A stretch of DNA of 11,269 nucleotides from an uncultured Clostridia bacterium (GTDB lineage Bacteria > Bacillota > Clostridia > Oscillospirales > CAG-272), in contig CALYSG010000054.1 in the NCBI GenBank assembly GCA_945485605.1, positions 1 through 11,269 on the forward strand, written 5' to 3'. Position numbers and translations under genes: made by a program. The notes under the pieces were generated by a model, which saw only the letters and a program-made list of their open reading frames with translations, was not told the DNA's origin and did not search any database. Positions 1-5,609 of this stretch are shown here, piece by piece. Numbering within the stretch: the first letter of the stretch is position 1; the number at the start of each line of letters is the position of its first letter.

Positions 1-443
1 GGAGGGCGACCGAAGGCTCTGCCTTCGGCTACCGCAAGCCTTTAAAAAGGCTTGACCTAAACTTCAAAAAACGCGAAGGGTGATAGTCCGCCTTTTTGTA
101 AACTTTAGCTCCGGGTGAGGTCTTCACCTTTCGGTGAATGAACCGCGAGTCAGGGGTGCAGGCACCGCCTGCCGCCCTCTGCGGAGGGCGACCAAGGCTA
201 CGCGCCTTGGATGTGCGCCGCCTTTTGAAAAAGGCGGGCGAAAACTTTCAAAACAGGCGTGGGGTGGTCGTCCTTCCTACCTTTTTGCCGACATTATCTC
301 CGGGTGAAGTCTTTACCTTTCAGTGAATAATCCGCGAGTCAGGGTCGCGGGCACTGCCCGCCCTTCGGTGAATAAAATGCGAGGATCGGCTGCAGGCACT
401 GCCTGCGGATGCAGGCTCGGCCTGCCACTGCCCGCCTCCGGGT
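1..443. repeat. Non-coding, diverged tandem repeats with small palindromes
   Basis: I see no convincing gene here. The stretch is built from diverged tandem copies. The string GGAGGGCGAC begins at 1 and again at 183. A block starting CCGGGTGA begins at 111 and again at 300, with most of the next 45 bases matching, including CCGCGAGTCAGGG. A third partial copy starts with TTCGGTGAATAA near 363. The copies carry short palindromes: GCAGGCACCGCCTGC at 158-172, GCAGGCACTGCCTGC at 392-406, and CCGCC/GGCGG hairpins around 218-236. The 392-406 palindrome occurs again, identical, at 9504-9518. The open frames across this stretch lack ribosome binding sites and recognisable protein features. The function is unknown; this is most like an intergenic REP-type repeat cluster. 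Confidence 0.6.
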
Positions 444-489
444 TAAAAATAAACACCGCGGAAAGCCTTTTTGGGGCTCTCCGCGGTGT
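444..489 (-). terminator. Intrinsic terminator of the LRR lipoprotein gene
   Basis: Arms at 453-467 and 475-489 (ACACCGCGG/CCGCGGTGT extended by GGCTCT/AAAGCC) form a stem of about 15 bp with one G-U-type position. Read on the minus strand it is followed by TTATTTTTAA. It lies about 20 nt beyond the stop codon of the LRR lipoprotein, so it most likely ends that transcript. Confidence 0.85.
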
Positions 490-508
490 GTCTTGTCTTA
501 CTTGTTTT

Positions 509-1735
509 TTATTTGATGTAGCTCGGTTCGGGGAACTTCGTAAGTGCTTCGTTACCCTTCGCGACATCCTTCGTCGCCTTATCCCAGGCTTCTTTATTGC
601 CGCCGAAGTTTACCGTCTGAAGAATTACTCCGCTCAGCGAATTCAGAGTGAAGGTGAATTCCTCGGCGTTGATCGTGAGGACCTTCAGCCCGCCGCACCC
701 CTCAAACGCGCTCTCGCCGAGAGTCTTGACCGAGGCGGGAAGGCTTACGTCGGAAAGCGTTGCGTTACCGGAGAATGCACAGGGAGCAACTGCCGTGACA
801 CTTTCGGGAAGGGTGAACGCCTCGTCGGTTTTTCCCGCGGGATATGCGATAAGGGTCGTCTTGTCCTTGTTGTAGAGTACCCCGTTTTCGGCAGTGTAGT
901 TTGCATTGCCTTCGGCAACCGTTATGGATTTAAGAGCGGTCAGGCGGACAAACGCTCCGTCGGAGACCTTCTCGATATCCTTCGGGATCTCGAAAGTTTC
1001 GGCATCGGTCTTAAGAAGGTATGCAAGTGTCTTTCCGTCCTCGGTAGTGAGGTATGCCGTGCCCTTTTTATACAAATACTTATTCTCGTCGGTCTTGTCG
1101 GCAGACGTGTAAGGCGTGCCCATGCCCGTGAGCTTTTTGCAGCCCGCGAAGGCATTCGCGCATACAGTAAGGCTCTCTTTTGACTCGGGAACTGTGACCT
1201 CGGTCAGCGCGGCGCAGTCGGCGAAGGCAAAATAGTAGATCTCGGTAATGGCTTCGGGAAGCGCAAGAGTCGGGATCGCCGAGCAACCCGAGAAGGCGCG
1301 GAAGCCTATCTTCGTGATGCCCGCGGGAAGGTTTATCCCGGTAAGGGCCTCACATCCCGAAAAAACGCCGGTATCGAGCTCTTTGAGCTTTGAATTACCG
1401 TCAAAGGTGACCTTCTTAAGCTTCTTGCAGTTTGAGAAAGCGAGCGCGCCGACAGTCTCTATGCTGTCGGGGATCGTAACGCTCTCAAGGATCTCGCTGC
1501 CGAAAAACGCCGACTTGCCGATTGCCGTGACCGCCTTGCCGTTATAGGTCGAGGGCAGGGTTATATCGGTCGCTCCCGAGCTCTTGTAGCCCGTGACCGT
1601 GTAGGTGTCTGTCTTATTGTCAAGAGTAAGGACAAAGCCCTTCTCGTCGGTCACATCTCCCGCGCAGGAGGCGAGGAGAGCGACGCTCATGATGACGGCA
1701 ATAAAGAGTGCCGTCAGCCGTACGGTAATTTTCAT
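509..1735 (-). CDS. BspA-like leucine-rich repeat lipoprotein
   Basis: Predicted cell-surface lipoprotein of 408 aa. I chose the ATG at 1733-1735 because GAAAGGA lies just upstream and the product then begins with a classic lipoprotein signal: MKITVR, a hydrophobic stretch, and the lipobox Leu-Ala-Ser-Cys with Cys at residue 24. An in-frame extension upstream to 1846 would place non-signal sequence in front and would overlap the promoter. The mature part has a short N-terminal segment and then many about 23-residue LRR_5 (BspA/TpLRR) repeats of the type IGxxAFxGCxxLxxVxIPxxV, running almost to the C-terminus. It has its own consensus promoter and terminator and so is monocistronic. In this family such proteins are surface anchored and often take part in adhesion; the ligand here cannot be told. 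Confidence 0.9.
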   Translation of the reverse strand: MKITVRLTALFIAVIMSVALLASCAGDVTDEKGFVLTLDNKTDTYTVTGYKSSGATDITLPSTYNGKAVTAIGKSAFFGSEILESVTIPDSIETVGALAFSNCKKLKKVTFDGNSKLKELDTGVFSGCEALTGINLPAGITKIGFRAFSGCSAIPTLALPEAITEIYYFAFADCAALTEVTVPESKESLTVCANAFAGCKKLTGMGTPYTSADKTDENKYLYKKGTAYLTTEDGKTLAYLLKTDAETFEIPKDIEKVSDGAFVRLTALKSITVAEGNANYTAENGVLYNKDKTTLIAYPAGKTDEAFTLPESVTAVAPCAFSGNATLSDVSLPASVKTLGESAFEGCGGLKVLTINAEEFTFTLNSLSGVILQTVNFGGNKEAWDKATKDVAKGNEALTKFPEPSYIK

Positions 1736-1792
1736 TCTGTAATTCCTTTCAGAAACTGCTTTTTTCGCATACCATGCAATCATACTTGTATT

Positions 1793-1821
1793 ATTATATA
1801 TCATCACGGCGTTTCTGTCAA
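1793..1821 (-). promoter_or_regulatory. Sigma-A promoter of the LRR lipoprotein gene
   Basis: On the minus strand, TTGACA (1816-1821) and TATAAT (1793-1798) are separated by exactly 17 bp. Both hexamers match the consensus perfectly. Transcription should start near 1786, giving a leader of about 50 nt before the ATG at 1735. Confidence 0.85.
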
Positions 1822-1832
1822 GCACAAAAAAC

Positions 1833-1861
1833 TTGACAAACGGCATACCGACTGATATAAT
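1833..1861 (+). promoter_or_regulatory. Sigma-A promoter of trpS
   Basis: TTGACA (1833-1838), 17 bp, TATAAT (1856-1861): a perfect consensus on the plus strand. It is back to back with the lipoprotein promoter, the two -35 boxes being only 11 bp apart and forming the inverted repeat TGTCAAG/CTTGACA. The expected start near 1868 leaves a leader of about 230 nt before trpS. Confidence 0.85.
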
Positions 1862-1867
1862 AATTAA

Positions 1868-2096
1868 TGATCATTTTTTGTGAAAGGAAGGACTCATAGC
1901 CTCTATGTGTAACGGCATCATCAAAAATCGCATAGCTTTGTCCTTCCGCCACGACAGTTGGCGTACTTTTCGGTGGCACTCCTGCGGGTGCCTTTGTCTT
2001 TATTCTCATCGGGCGACATAATACCTGCCTGTGGCAGGACACGGCGATACCGCCCCGCCGCGAATACGCTGACTGAAAAGAAAGGAAGTCTTCATT
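1868..2096 (+). other. Long structured trpS leader
   Basis: This untranslated stretch between the promoter and trpS is full of potential hairpins. GGAAGGAC (1886-1893) pairs with GTCCTTCC (1940-1947) around CATAG-cct-CTATG (1895-1907). Further stems are GCCA/TGGC (1948-1962), GGCAC/GTGCC (1975-1992) and CCTGCC-tgt-GGCAGG (2024-2038). I looked for a T-box, which often controls trpS in Bacillota, and did not find its conserved TGGNACCGCG antiterminator sequence. No intrinsic terminator with a U-run is visible either. It may be a dispersed repeat inserted in the leader or an unrecognised regulatory RNA. Confidence 0.4.
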
Positions 2097-3095
2097 ATGA
2101 TAAAGGATCGGAAAATATCTTTTTCGGGCATTCAGCCCTCGGGCAACCTTACTCTCGGGAACTACCTCGGCGCGCTGAAGAATTTCGCCGAGTTTACCGA
2201 TAACTACAAGTGCTTCTACTGCATCGTCGACGAGCACGCGATAACCGTCAGACAGGTCCCGGCTGACCTTCGCCGCCGCACCTACGAGATGATGGCGCTC
2301 TACATCGCCTGCGGACTTGACCCCGACCGTGCCACTCTTTATGTGCAGTCGCATGTCCCCGCTCATGCCGAGCTTGCCTGGATACTTAACTGCTTCACTA
2401 TGTTCGGAGAGCTGTCGAGAATGACGCAGTTCAAGGAAAAATCCGCCCGTCACGCCGACAATATAAACGCGGGGCTCTTCACCTATCCTTCGCTTATGGC
2501 GGCGGATATCCTTCTCTATCAGACCGATGTGGTCCCCGTCGGGATCGATCAGAAACAGCACCTCGAGCTGACACGTGATATCGCAATTCGATTCAATCAG
2601 CTCTACCCCGACACCTTCACTATACCCGAGCCGGTGATAAAGAAGACCGGAATGAAGATCATGTCGCTCGCCGACCCGACGAAGAAGATGAGCAAATCGG
2701 ACGAAAACGAAAACGCGACCGTCAGGATCCTTGACGACCGCGATACGATCATAAGAAAGTTCAGACGTGCCGTCACCGATTCGGGATCGGGCATACGGGT
2801 ATCGGACGACAAGCCGGGGGTAACGAACCTCATCTCGATATACTCCTGCTGCACCGGCAAGAGCACCGAGGAGATCGAGCGCGAGTTCGAGGGCAAGGGC
2901 TACGGAGACTTCAAGCTCGCGGTCGGAGAGGCTTGTGCAGACCTTCTGTCGCCCGTCCAGACCGAATTTTACCGCCTTATGAAGGACAAAGCCTACCTTG
3001 AGCAAATGATGAAGAAGGGCGCCGAAGAAGCGTCGTACTACGCGCAGAAGACCCTGTTCAAGGTGCGCCGGAAGCTCGGCTTTGTGCAACTTTAA
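2097..3095 (+). CDS. trpS: Tryptophanyl-tRNA synthetase
   Basis: Cytoplasmic class I aminoacyl-tRNA synthetase of 332 aa that charges tRNA-Trp with tryptophan in an ATP-dependent reaction. The HIGH-type signature appears as PSGNLTLGNY (residues 14-23) and the second ATP-binding signature as KMSKS (residues 197-201). Other family landmarks are the DEHA segment near residue 45, the stretch AWILNCFTMFGELSRMTQFKEK and the VPVGxDQxQHLELTRDIA block (from residue 147). Length is normal for bacterial TrpS. The start is supported by AAAGGAAG eight bases upstream of the ATG. It is transcribed alone from a perfect promoter and followed at once by a strong terminator. No frameshift or missing motif is seen. 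Confidence 0.97.
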   Translation: MIKDRKISFSGIQPSGNLTLGNYLGALKNFAEFTDNYKCFYCIVDEHAITVRQVPADLRRRTYEMMALYIACGLDPDRATLYVQSHVPAHAELAWILNCFTMFGELSRMTQFKEKSARHADNINAGLFTYPSLMAADILLYQTDVVPVGIDQKQHLELTRDIAIRFNQLYPDTFTIPEPVIKKTGMKIMSLADPTKKMSKSDENENATVRILDDRDTIIRKFRRAVTDSGSGIRVSDDKPGVTNLISIYSCCTGKSTEEIEREFEGKGYGDFKLAVGEACADLLSPVQTEFYRLMKDKAYLEQMMKKGAEEASYYAQKTLFKVRRKLGFVQL

Positions 3096-3104
3096 ATAAT
3101 AGCC

Positions 3105-3142
3105 AAGGAGCTGTAAAAGCGATTTTTACAGCTCCTTTTTTG
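3105..3142 (+). terminator. Intrinsic terminator of trpS
   Basis: Arms AAGGAGCTGTAAAA (3105-3118) and TTTTACAGCTCCTT (3124-3137) form a 14-bp stem with a short loop, followed by a T-run. It lies ten bases after the trpS stop codon. It also marks the left boundary of the AT-rich cassette island. Confidence 0.92.
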
Positions 3143-3160
3143 GTTTTCTTATTAAAGAAA

Positions 3161-3196
3161 TTACCGATCGGCAAGATCGCACATACCGATCGGTAA
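3161..3196. repeat. 36-bp palindromic repeat, copy A (after the XRE gene)
   Basis: Perfect 11-bp arms TTACCGATCGG and CCGATCGGTAA flank the 14-nt loop CAAGATCGCACATA. Each arm contains the self-complementary core ACCGATCGGT or nearly so. The copy begins 8 nt after the stop codon of the last gene of the first toxin operon (reading the minus strand). Copy B has the same loop except for one base. It may also act as a weak terminator on the minus strand, where it is followed by TTTCTTT, but the identical loop points to a repeat family. Confidence 0.8.
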
Positions 3197-3204
3197 ATAA
3201 GTGT

Positions 3205-3438
3205 TCAATGGCTTGAAGGACAAAATTCCACTTTCAGCTGCATACCCATTCCCTCGGCAAGCCGAATCAAAGTGCGCAGAGAAGGATTCGCATTTCCCTT
3301 TTCCAACTTACTGATGTCGCCTTGTGCGATCCCCGTAAGCTTGGACAATTCCTTTTGCGTCATTCCCGATGCACGCCTTGCATCGATCAATGCTTGTATA
3401 ATTTCGTCCGCTTCGACAGTATGGGTTACGTTACTCAT
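3205..3438 (-). CDS. XRE-family HTH regulator, probable antitoxin
   Basis: Small DNA-binding protein of 77 aa (start MSNVTHTVEAD). The HTH_3/Cro-C1 domain spans about residues 20-70, with the typical SGMTQKELSKLTGIAQGDISKLEKG run, followed by LRTLIRLAEGMGMQLKVEF, a C-terminal pattern common in HigA-like antitoxins. Its ATG lies inside the end of the preceding gene (ATGAGTAA, an 8-nt overlap), which suggests translational coupling, so I prefer this start to upstream in-frame alternatives. It is the last of three co-directional genes headed by a RelE/ParE-type toxin. By analogy it probably represses the operon through the palindrome in its promoter. It could be a second antitoxin or the main one. 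Confidence 0.85.
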   Translation of the reverse strand: MSNVTHTVEADEIIQALIDARRASGMTQKELSKLTGIAQGDISKLEKGNANPSLRTLIRLAEGMGMQLKVEFCPSSH

Positions 3439-3649
3439 CGGTTCCAATGCTCTCCCAATCAATGTTGTCCGCATCAACGTAGCCGCTGTTTTCCGCATCC
3501 TCTATTTTCTTTGCTTCCTCCGCGGTTACTTTTGTAAAATCGGGGTCCCAAGCCAAAACCAATTTTTTGATAAACTCGTAAGCAAACACTTTGTCTGCTT
3601 CGGGCAGAGCATCGATTAAGCGTGCAGCTTCCATTGCAATACTTGACAT
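3431..3649 (-). CDS. Small acidic protein, putative antitoxin
   Basis: 72-aa protein starting MSSIAMEAARLIDALPEADK. The start at 3647-3649 has an excellent AAGGAGG site that begins directly after the toxin stop codon; an in-frame upstream extension of 14 codons would overlap the toxin gene and lacks such a site. The N-terminal half is a predicted amphipathic helical region (EADKVFAYEFIKKLVLAWDPDF), and the C-terminal third is strongly acidic and likely flexible (EEAKKIEDAENSGY, then DADNIDWESIGTDE). That is the usual plan of toxin-neutralising proteins. I do not see a DNA-binding motif. Its position between toxin and XRE gene, with tight spacing on both sides, suggests it neutralises the toxin while the XRE protein supplies DNA binding. 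This role is inferred. Confidence 0.75.
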   Translation of the reverse strand: MSSIAMEAARLIDALPEADKVFAYEFIKKLVLAWDPDFTKVTAEEAKKIEDAENSGYVDADNIDWESIGTDE

Positions 3650-3662
3650 AAAAGATACCTCC

Positions 3663-3932
3663 TTACTTGTATATATCACCGCGATTGCCAATATCGATCA
3701 CTAAGATAATCTCCACGGTTTCTTCATTTTCATGTCGGTAGATAATTCTCCACGAGCCAACACGGAGCCGCTTTCTTCCGTCGCTGTAGCCTTGCATTGT
3801 TTTTATATCTCCGACAGGTGGATTATAGGTCAGTCCCGTGATAGCATCTCGAATCCTTCCAACAGATCTTTTATCCAATTTTGACAGAAATTTCAGTGCA
3901 TCCTTCGAATATCTGATTTTGATCTCATTCAT
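3663..3932 (-). CDS. RelE/ParE-superfamily toxin
   Basis: 89-aa basic protein with the RelE/ParE fold signature: an N-terminal strand (EIKIRYSKDALKFL), the helical hairpin (KLDKRSVGRIRDAITGL), then RKRLRVGSWRIIYRHE (residues 53-68) and a final strand ending IGNRGDIYK. In RelE-type toxins the basic RLRVG and R-x-x-Y segments and the C-terminal tyrosine contact ribosome-bound mRNA; equivalents here are Arg55, Arg57, Arg62 and Tyr88. The family usually acts as a ribosome-dependent mRNA endonuclease, while ParE-type members act on gyrase, and the sequence alone does not settle which. The start is supported by GGAGA upstream. It is the first gene of a three-gene operon with a consensus promoter. 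Toxin-first order resembles higBA rather than relBE. Confidence 0.88.
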   Translation of the reverse strand: MNEIKIRYSKDALKFLSKLDKRSVGRIRDAITGLTYNPPVGDIKTMQGYSDGRKRLRVGSWRIIYRHENEETVEIILVIDIGNRGDIYK

Positions 3933-3975
3933 TGAGTATTCTCCGTAAAAGTGTACTGTTTTATCCTACGCTTAT

Positions 3976-4004
3976 ATTATATAGGATTTATCCTATTTTG
4001 TCAA
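3976..4004 (-). promoter_or_regulatory. Promoter and operator of the RelE-type operon
   Basis: On the minus strand TTGACA (3999-4004) and TATAAT (3976-3981) are 17 bp apart. The spacer is almost filled by the palindrome TAGGAT-TT-ATCCTA (3982-3995), and a further half-site ATCCTA lies downstream at 3963-3968. A dimeric regulator bound here would block RNA polymerase, so autoregulation by the operon's XRE protein is the simple reading. Confidence 0.85.
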
Positions 4005-4052
4005 CAGCTCTCGAAAAGATTTTTGGATTTGTTTCTGTTGTTGCCGAAAGAA

Positions 4053-4088
4053 TTACCGATCGGCAAGATCGCACAGACCGATCGGTAA
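4053..4088. repeat. 36-bp palindromic repeat, copy B (after yafQ)
   Basis: Arms TTACCGATCGG (4053-4063) and CCGATCGGTAA (4078-4088) are identical to those of copy A. The 14-nt loop CAAGATCGCACAGA differs from that of A at one base. It starts 3 nt beyond the stop codon of yafQ and lies upstream of the promoter of the next operon, so it separates two toxin-antitoxin units. Confidence 0.85.
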
Positions 4089-4091
4089 ACC

Positions 4092-4367
4092 TCAAAACAA
4101 ATCGCTGTGCGTACCTGTTCGAGCCAAGAGCAATATCAATTGGTCTCCGTCTATTTGATATACGAGCAACCAATCCGGTTGAATATGACATTCTCGATAA
4201 CCGCCGTAATCACCTGTAAGCAAATGGTCCCGATATTTTGCTTCAAGTGTTTCACCGTTCGCAAGAGCAGTCAGAACCTTTTTTATTTTGTCAAGATCAT
4301 ATCCGCGCTTTTGTGCTAATTTTAAATCCTTTTTGAATTGATTGGAAGGGACAATCTCATACTTCAC
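4092..4367 (-). CDS. yafQ: YafQ-family mRNA interferase toxin
   Basis: Ribosome-dependent mRNA endonuclease toxin of 91 aa; inhibits translation when not held by its DinJ antitoxin. Family landmarks are present throughout: MKYEIVPSNQFKKDLK at the start, YRDHLLTGDYGG in the middle, CHIQPDWLLVYQI, and the C-terminal RTGTHSDLF. His48, His61, Asp65 and His87 fall at the places of the E. coli YafQ active-site residues, so it looks intact. The start codon is GTG (4365-4367) and overlaps the end of dinJ by 11 nt, as is usual for translationally coupled dinJ-yafQ pairs. It lies in the middle unit of the cassette-like island and is followed directly by palindromic repeat B. Confidence 0.94.
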   Translation of the reverse strand: MKYEIVPSNQFKKDLKLAQKRGYDLDKIKKVLTALANGETLEAKYRDHLLTGDYGGYRECHIQPDWLLVYQIDGDQLILLLARTGTHSDLF

Positions 4368-4638
4368 CTAAAATGTCCTCCATCATACTGTCTACACTGT
4401 CATACTTCTTGTATTTCTCGGGAGAACGGTACATTTCCTGTGCTTCTTTCATCGCTTCAAGAGTGATCTTGTTAGGAACATCTCTGGTAATAGAAAACGG
4501 AATTCCACCTTCATAAAGCATTTGACGAAGAAAAATATTTACGGCAGTAGAAAGATCCATTCCAAGATCGGCAAGCATTACCTGCGCTTTTGCTTTGGTT
4601 TCAGCATCGATGCTGATGTTAGTAGATACTTTAGGCAT
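4357..4638 (-). CDS. dinJ: DinJ/RelB-family antitoxin
   Basis: Antitoxin of 93 aa that binds and neutralises YafQ and represses its own operon. The start MPKVSTNISIDAETKAKAQ gives the N-terminal ribbon-helix-helix DNA-binding domain, continuing LGMDLSTAVNIFLRQMLYEGGIPF, which is the hallmark of RelB/DinJ proteins. The C-terminal third (AMKEAQEMYRSPEKYKKYDSV) is the toxin-binding part. The ATG at 4636-4638 is preceded by AAAGGAG at a spacing of eight bases; the longer frame would start at a TTG inside this site, so I reject it. It overlaps yafQ by 11 nt. A promoter of good consensus lies immediately upstream. Confidence 0.94.
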   Translation of the reverse strand: MPKVSTNISIDAETKAKAQVMLADLGMDLSTAVNIFLRQMLYEGGIPFSITRDVPNKITLEAMKEAQEMYRSPEKYKKYDSVDSMMEDILGEV

Positions 4639-4660
4639 AACATCAACTCCTTTCAATAAC

Positions 4661-4689
4661 AGTATATCATATTATGCTCGGGTTGTCAA
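4661..4689 (-). promoter_or_regulatory. Promoter of dinJ-yafQ
   Basis: On the minus strand TTGACA (4684-4689), 17 bp, TATACT (4661-4666). This lies 22 bases before the dinJ start codon, so any leader is very short. Unlike the other two operons in the island, no clear palindrome fills the spacer. Confidence 0.8.
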
Positions 4690-4754
4690 CACATTATGTA
4701 TAAATTTTAATATGTAATGCTGTTTTATGCGCATTTTATATTGAGTTTTCAACA

Positions 4755-4782
4755 TATAAACATCGCATCCCCGAAGCTGATG
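4755..4782. repeat. queA 3'-end-like sequence, copy C
   Basis: This 28-base stretch matches the 3' end of queA (5979-6006) at 25 positions, including TATAAACATCGC and CCGAAGCTGA. Read on the minus strand it would encode SFGDAMFI, like the conserved QueA C-terminus, but here it is isolated from any queA gene. It is joined through CTATATAAGA to palindrome C. The joined unit recurs at 5827-5880. Confidence 0.75.
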
Positions 4783-4794
4783 CTATATAAGAAA

Positions 4795-4829
4795 TTACCG
4801 ATCGGCAAGATCGCACGAAACAATCGGTA
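4795..4829. repeat. Palindromic repeat, copy C (after the DUF2442 gene), right arm decayed
   Basis: The left arm TTACCGATCGG and the loop start CAAGATCGCAC are identical to copies A and B. The right arm is reduced to AATCGGTA. It starts 8 nt beyond the stop codon of the DUF2442-HTH gene, so it has the same position relative to its operon as A and B have to theirs. Confidence 0.75.
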
Positions 4830-4837
4830 TACCGGTT

Positions 4838-5278
4838 TTACATGCTTTTGTGACCGTTTCCGTATTCCCTCTTCATTGCATCGACGGAAACGACCCATTG
4901 TTTACCAAATTTGCAAACATCAACGCCGTTAACAAGCTTTCCATAAGTGATTGCTTTGCGAAGTGTGCTTTCGTTAAGTCCCCAAAGCTCGGTTGCATCG
5001 CTGAACGCCATCAGTCCGTCAAAGGGTGTATCGACCTGCACCCCGTTTTCCCAAAGCTCGTCACAAGAAAGGTCAAGATCATCATTCCAGACTATACCAT
5101 AGCCGCCGACATCCACAGAAACGCAAGCAAACTCCGCTTGATCGTCCTTTAACTCTGCAAACAACGGAATTTTTTCAAACAACGGCTTTACGTCATAAAT
5201 CTTAGTAACTCCCTCCGAAAACTGAACACTTAGCTTATATTCGGGAAGAGCAAAAACATTTTTGATTTTGTGAAACAT
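4838..5278 (-). CDS. DUF2442 and helix-turn-helix fusion protein
   Basis: 146-aa protein. Residues about 6-82 match the DUF2442 pattern (a strand-rich domain with KLSVQFSEGVTKIYDVKPLFE near the start and VDVGGYGIVWNDDLDLSCDELWENG at the end). Residues about 90-141 look like a small DNA-binding helix-turn-helix domain: MAFSDATELWGLNESTLRKAI, then a hairpin with KQWVVSVDAMKREYG. The start at 5276-5278 is chosen because GGAGG precedes it by eight bases; an ATG 18 bases upstream lies in front of that site. Only 14 nt separate it from the stop of the DUF4160 gene. DUF4160 and DUF2442 often occur as neighbours, and I infer a toxin-antitoxin-like pair in which this protein neutralises and represses. 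No biochemical role can be claimed. Confidence 0.85.
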   Translation of the reverse strand: MFHKIKNVFALPEYKLSVQFSEGVTKIYDVKPLFEKIPLFAELKDDQAEFACVSVDVGGYGIVWNDDLDLSCDELWENGVQVDTPFDGLMAFSDATELWGLNESTLRKAITYGKLVNGVDVCKFGKQWVVSVDAMKREYGNGHKSM

Positions 5279-5292
5279 AATGCTGCCTCCAA

Positions 5293-5547
5293 TCATTCAA
5301 GTGGCGGAATCTTCTTAAACTCCTGCGTTTTCCAAATTTCCATCAAAGTATCCTTATGCAAAGAAATCCACTCTTGCACCATATCCATTGCTTTGTTTGG
5401 GAGATGCCCTTCGAGCACCTCGCCCGTCATAAAATCTATTGCCGCAACATCCTCATTATAAATTGCGTGGATATGCGGTGGATTATGTTCGCTTTGCAAA
5501 AAATACATTCTGATAACGATTCCGTAAAACCTCGATAATACAGGCAT
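5293..5547 (-). CDS. DUF4160 protein, putative toxin of a TA-like pair
   Basis: 84-aa protein with the DUF4160 hallmark: MPVLSRFYGIVIRMYF at the N-terminus followed by EHNPPHIHAIY (residues 20-30), whose two histidines and acidic residue could form an active or metal site. The rest has the family's FMTGEVLEGHLP segment and a C-terminal helix (DMVQEWISLHKDTLMEIW). The start at 5545-5547 follows AAAGGAG and gives the usual family N-terminus; the in-frame ATG 33 bases earlier lies before that site. It is first in a two-gene operon with the DUF2442-HTH gene. Its location between two toxin-antitoxin operon types in the same orientation supports a toxin-like role, but the activity is unproven. Confidence 0.85.
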   Translation of the reverse strand: MPVLSRFYGIVIRMYFLQSEHNPPHIHAIYNEDVAAIDFMTGEVLEGHLPNKAMDMVQEWISLHKDTLMEIWKTQEFKKIPPLE

Positions 5548-5580
5548 TGTTATTCTCCTTTTGTTTTTATCCTCATTCAT

Positions 5581-5609
5581 ATTATATCACGATACCGTGA
5601 TTTTATCAA
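5581..5609 (-). promoter_or_regulatory. Promoter and operator of the DUF4160-DUF2442 operon
   Basis: On the minus strand TTGATA (5604-5609), 17 bp, TATAAT (5581-5586). The spacer contains the palindrome TCACG-ATAC-CGTGA (5587-5600). The placement is the same as in the RelE-type operon although the sequence is different, so each operon seems to carry its own operator for its own HTH protein. Confidence 0.82.

Noticed and set aside
323..1183. 286-aa open frame on the plus strand opposite the LRR lipoprotein
   Set aside because: Antisense to clear LRR repeats, crosses a terminator, and has a composition typical of a shadow frame in GC-rich coding DNA.
1868..2096. T-box riboswitch in front of trpS
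   Set aside because: No TGGNACCGCG-type sequence, no specifier-loop arrangement that I could fix, and no terminator/antiterminator pair before the start codon.
1818..3089. 423-aa open frame on the minus strand opposite trpS
   Set aside because: It covers trpS on the other strand, has no ribosome binding site and shows no known domain; TrpS is unmistakable in the opposite frame.
3161..3196. Palindrome A as a plain terminator of the XRE gene
   Set aside because: The minus-strand T-run is weak (TAATTTCTTT) and the loop is nearly identical to that of copy B, which a terminator alone would not require. A secondary terminator role stays possible.
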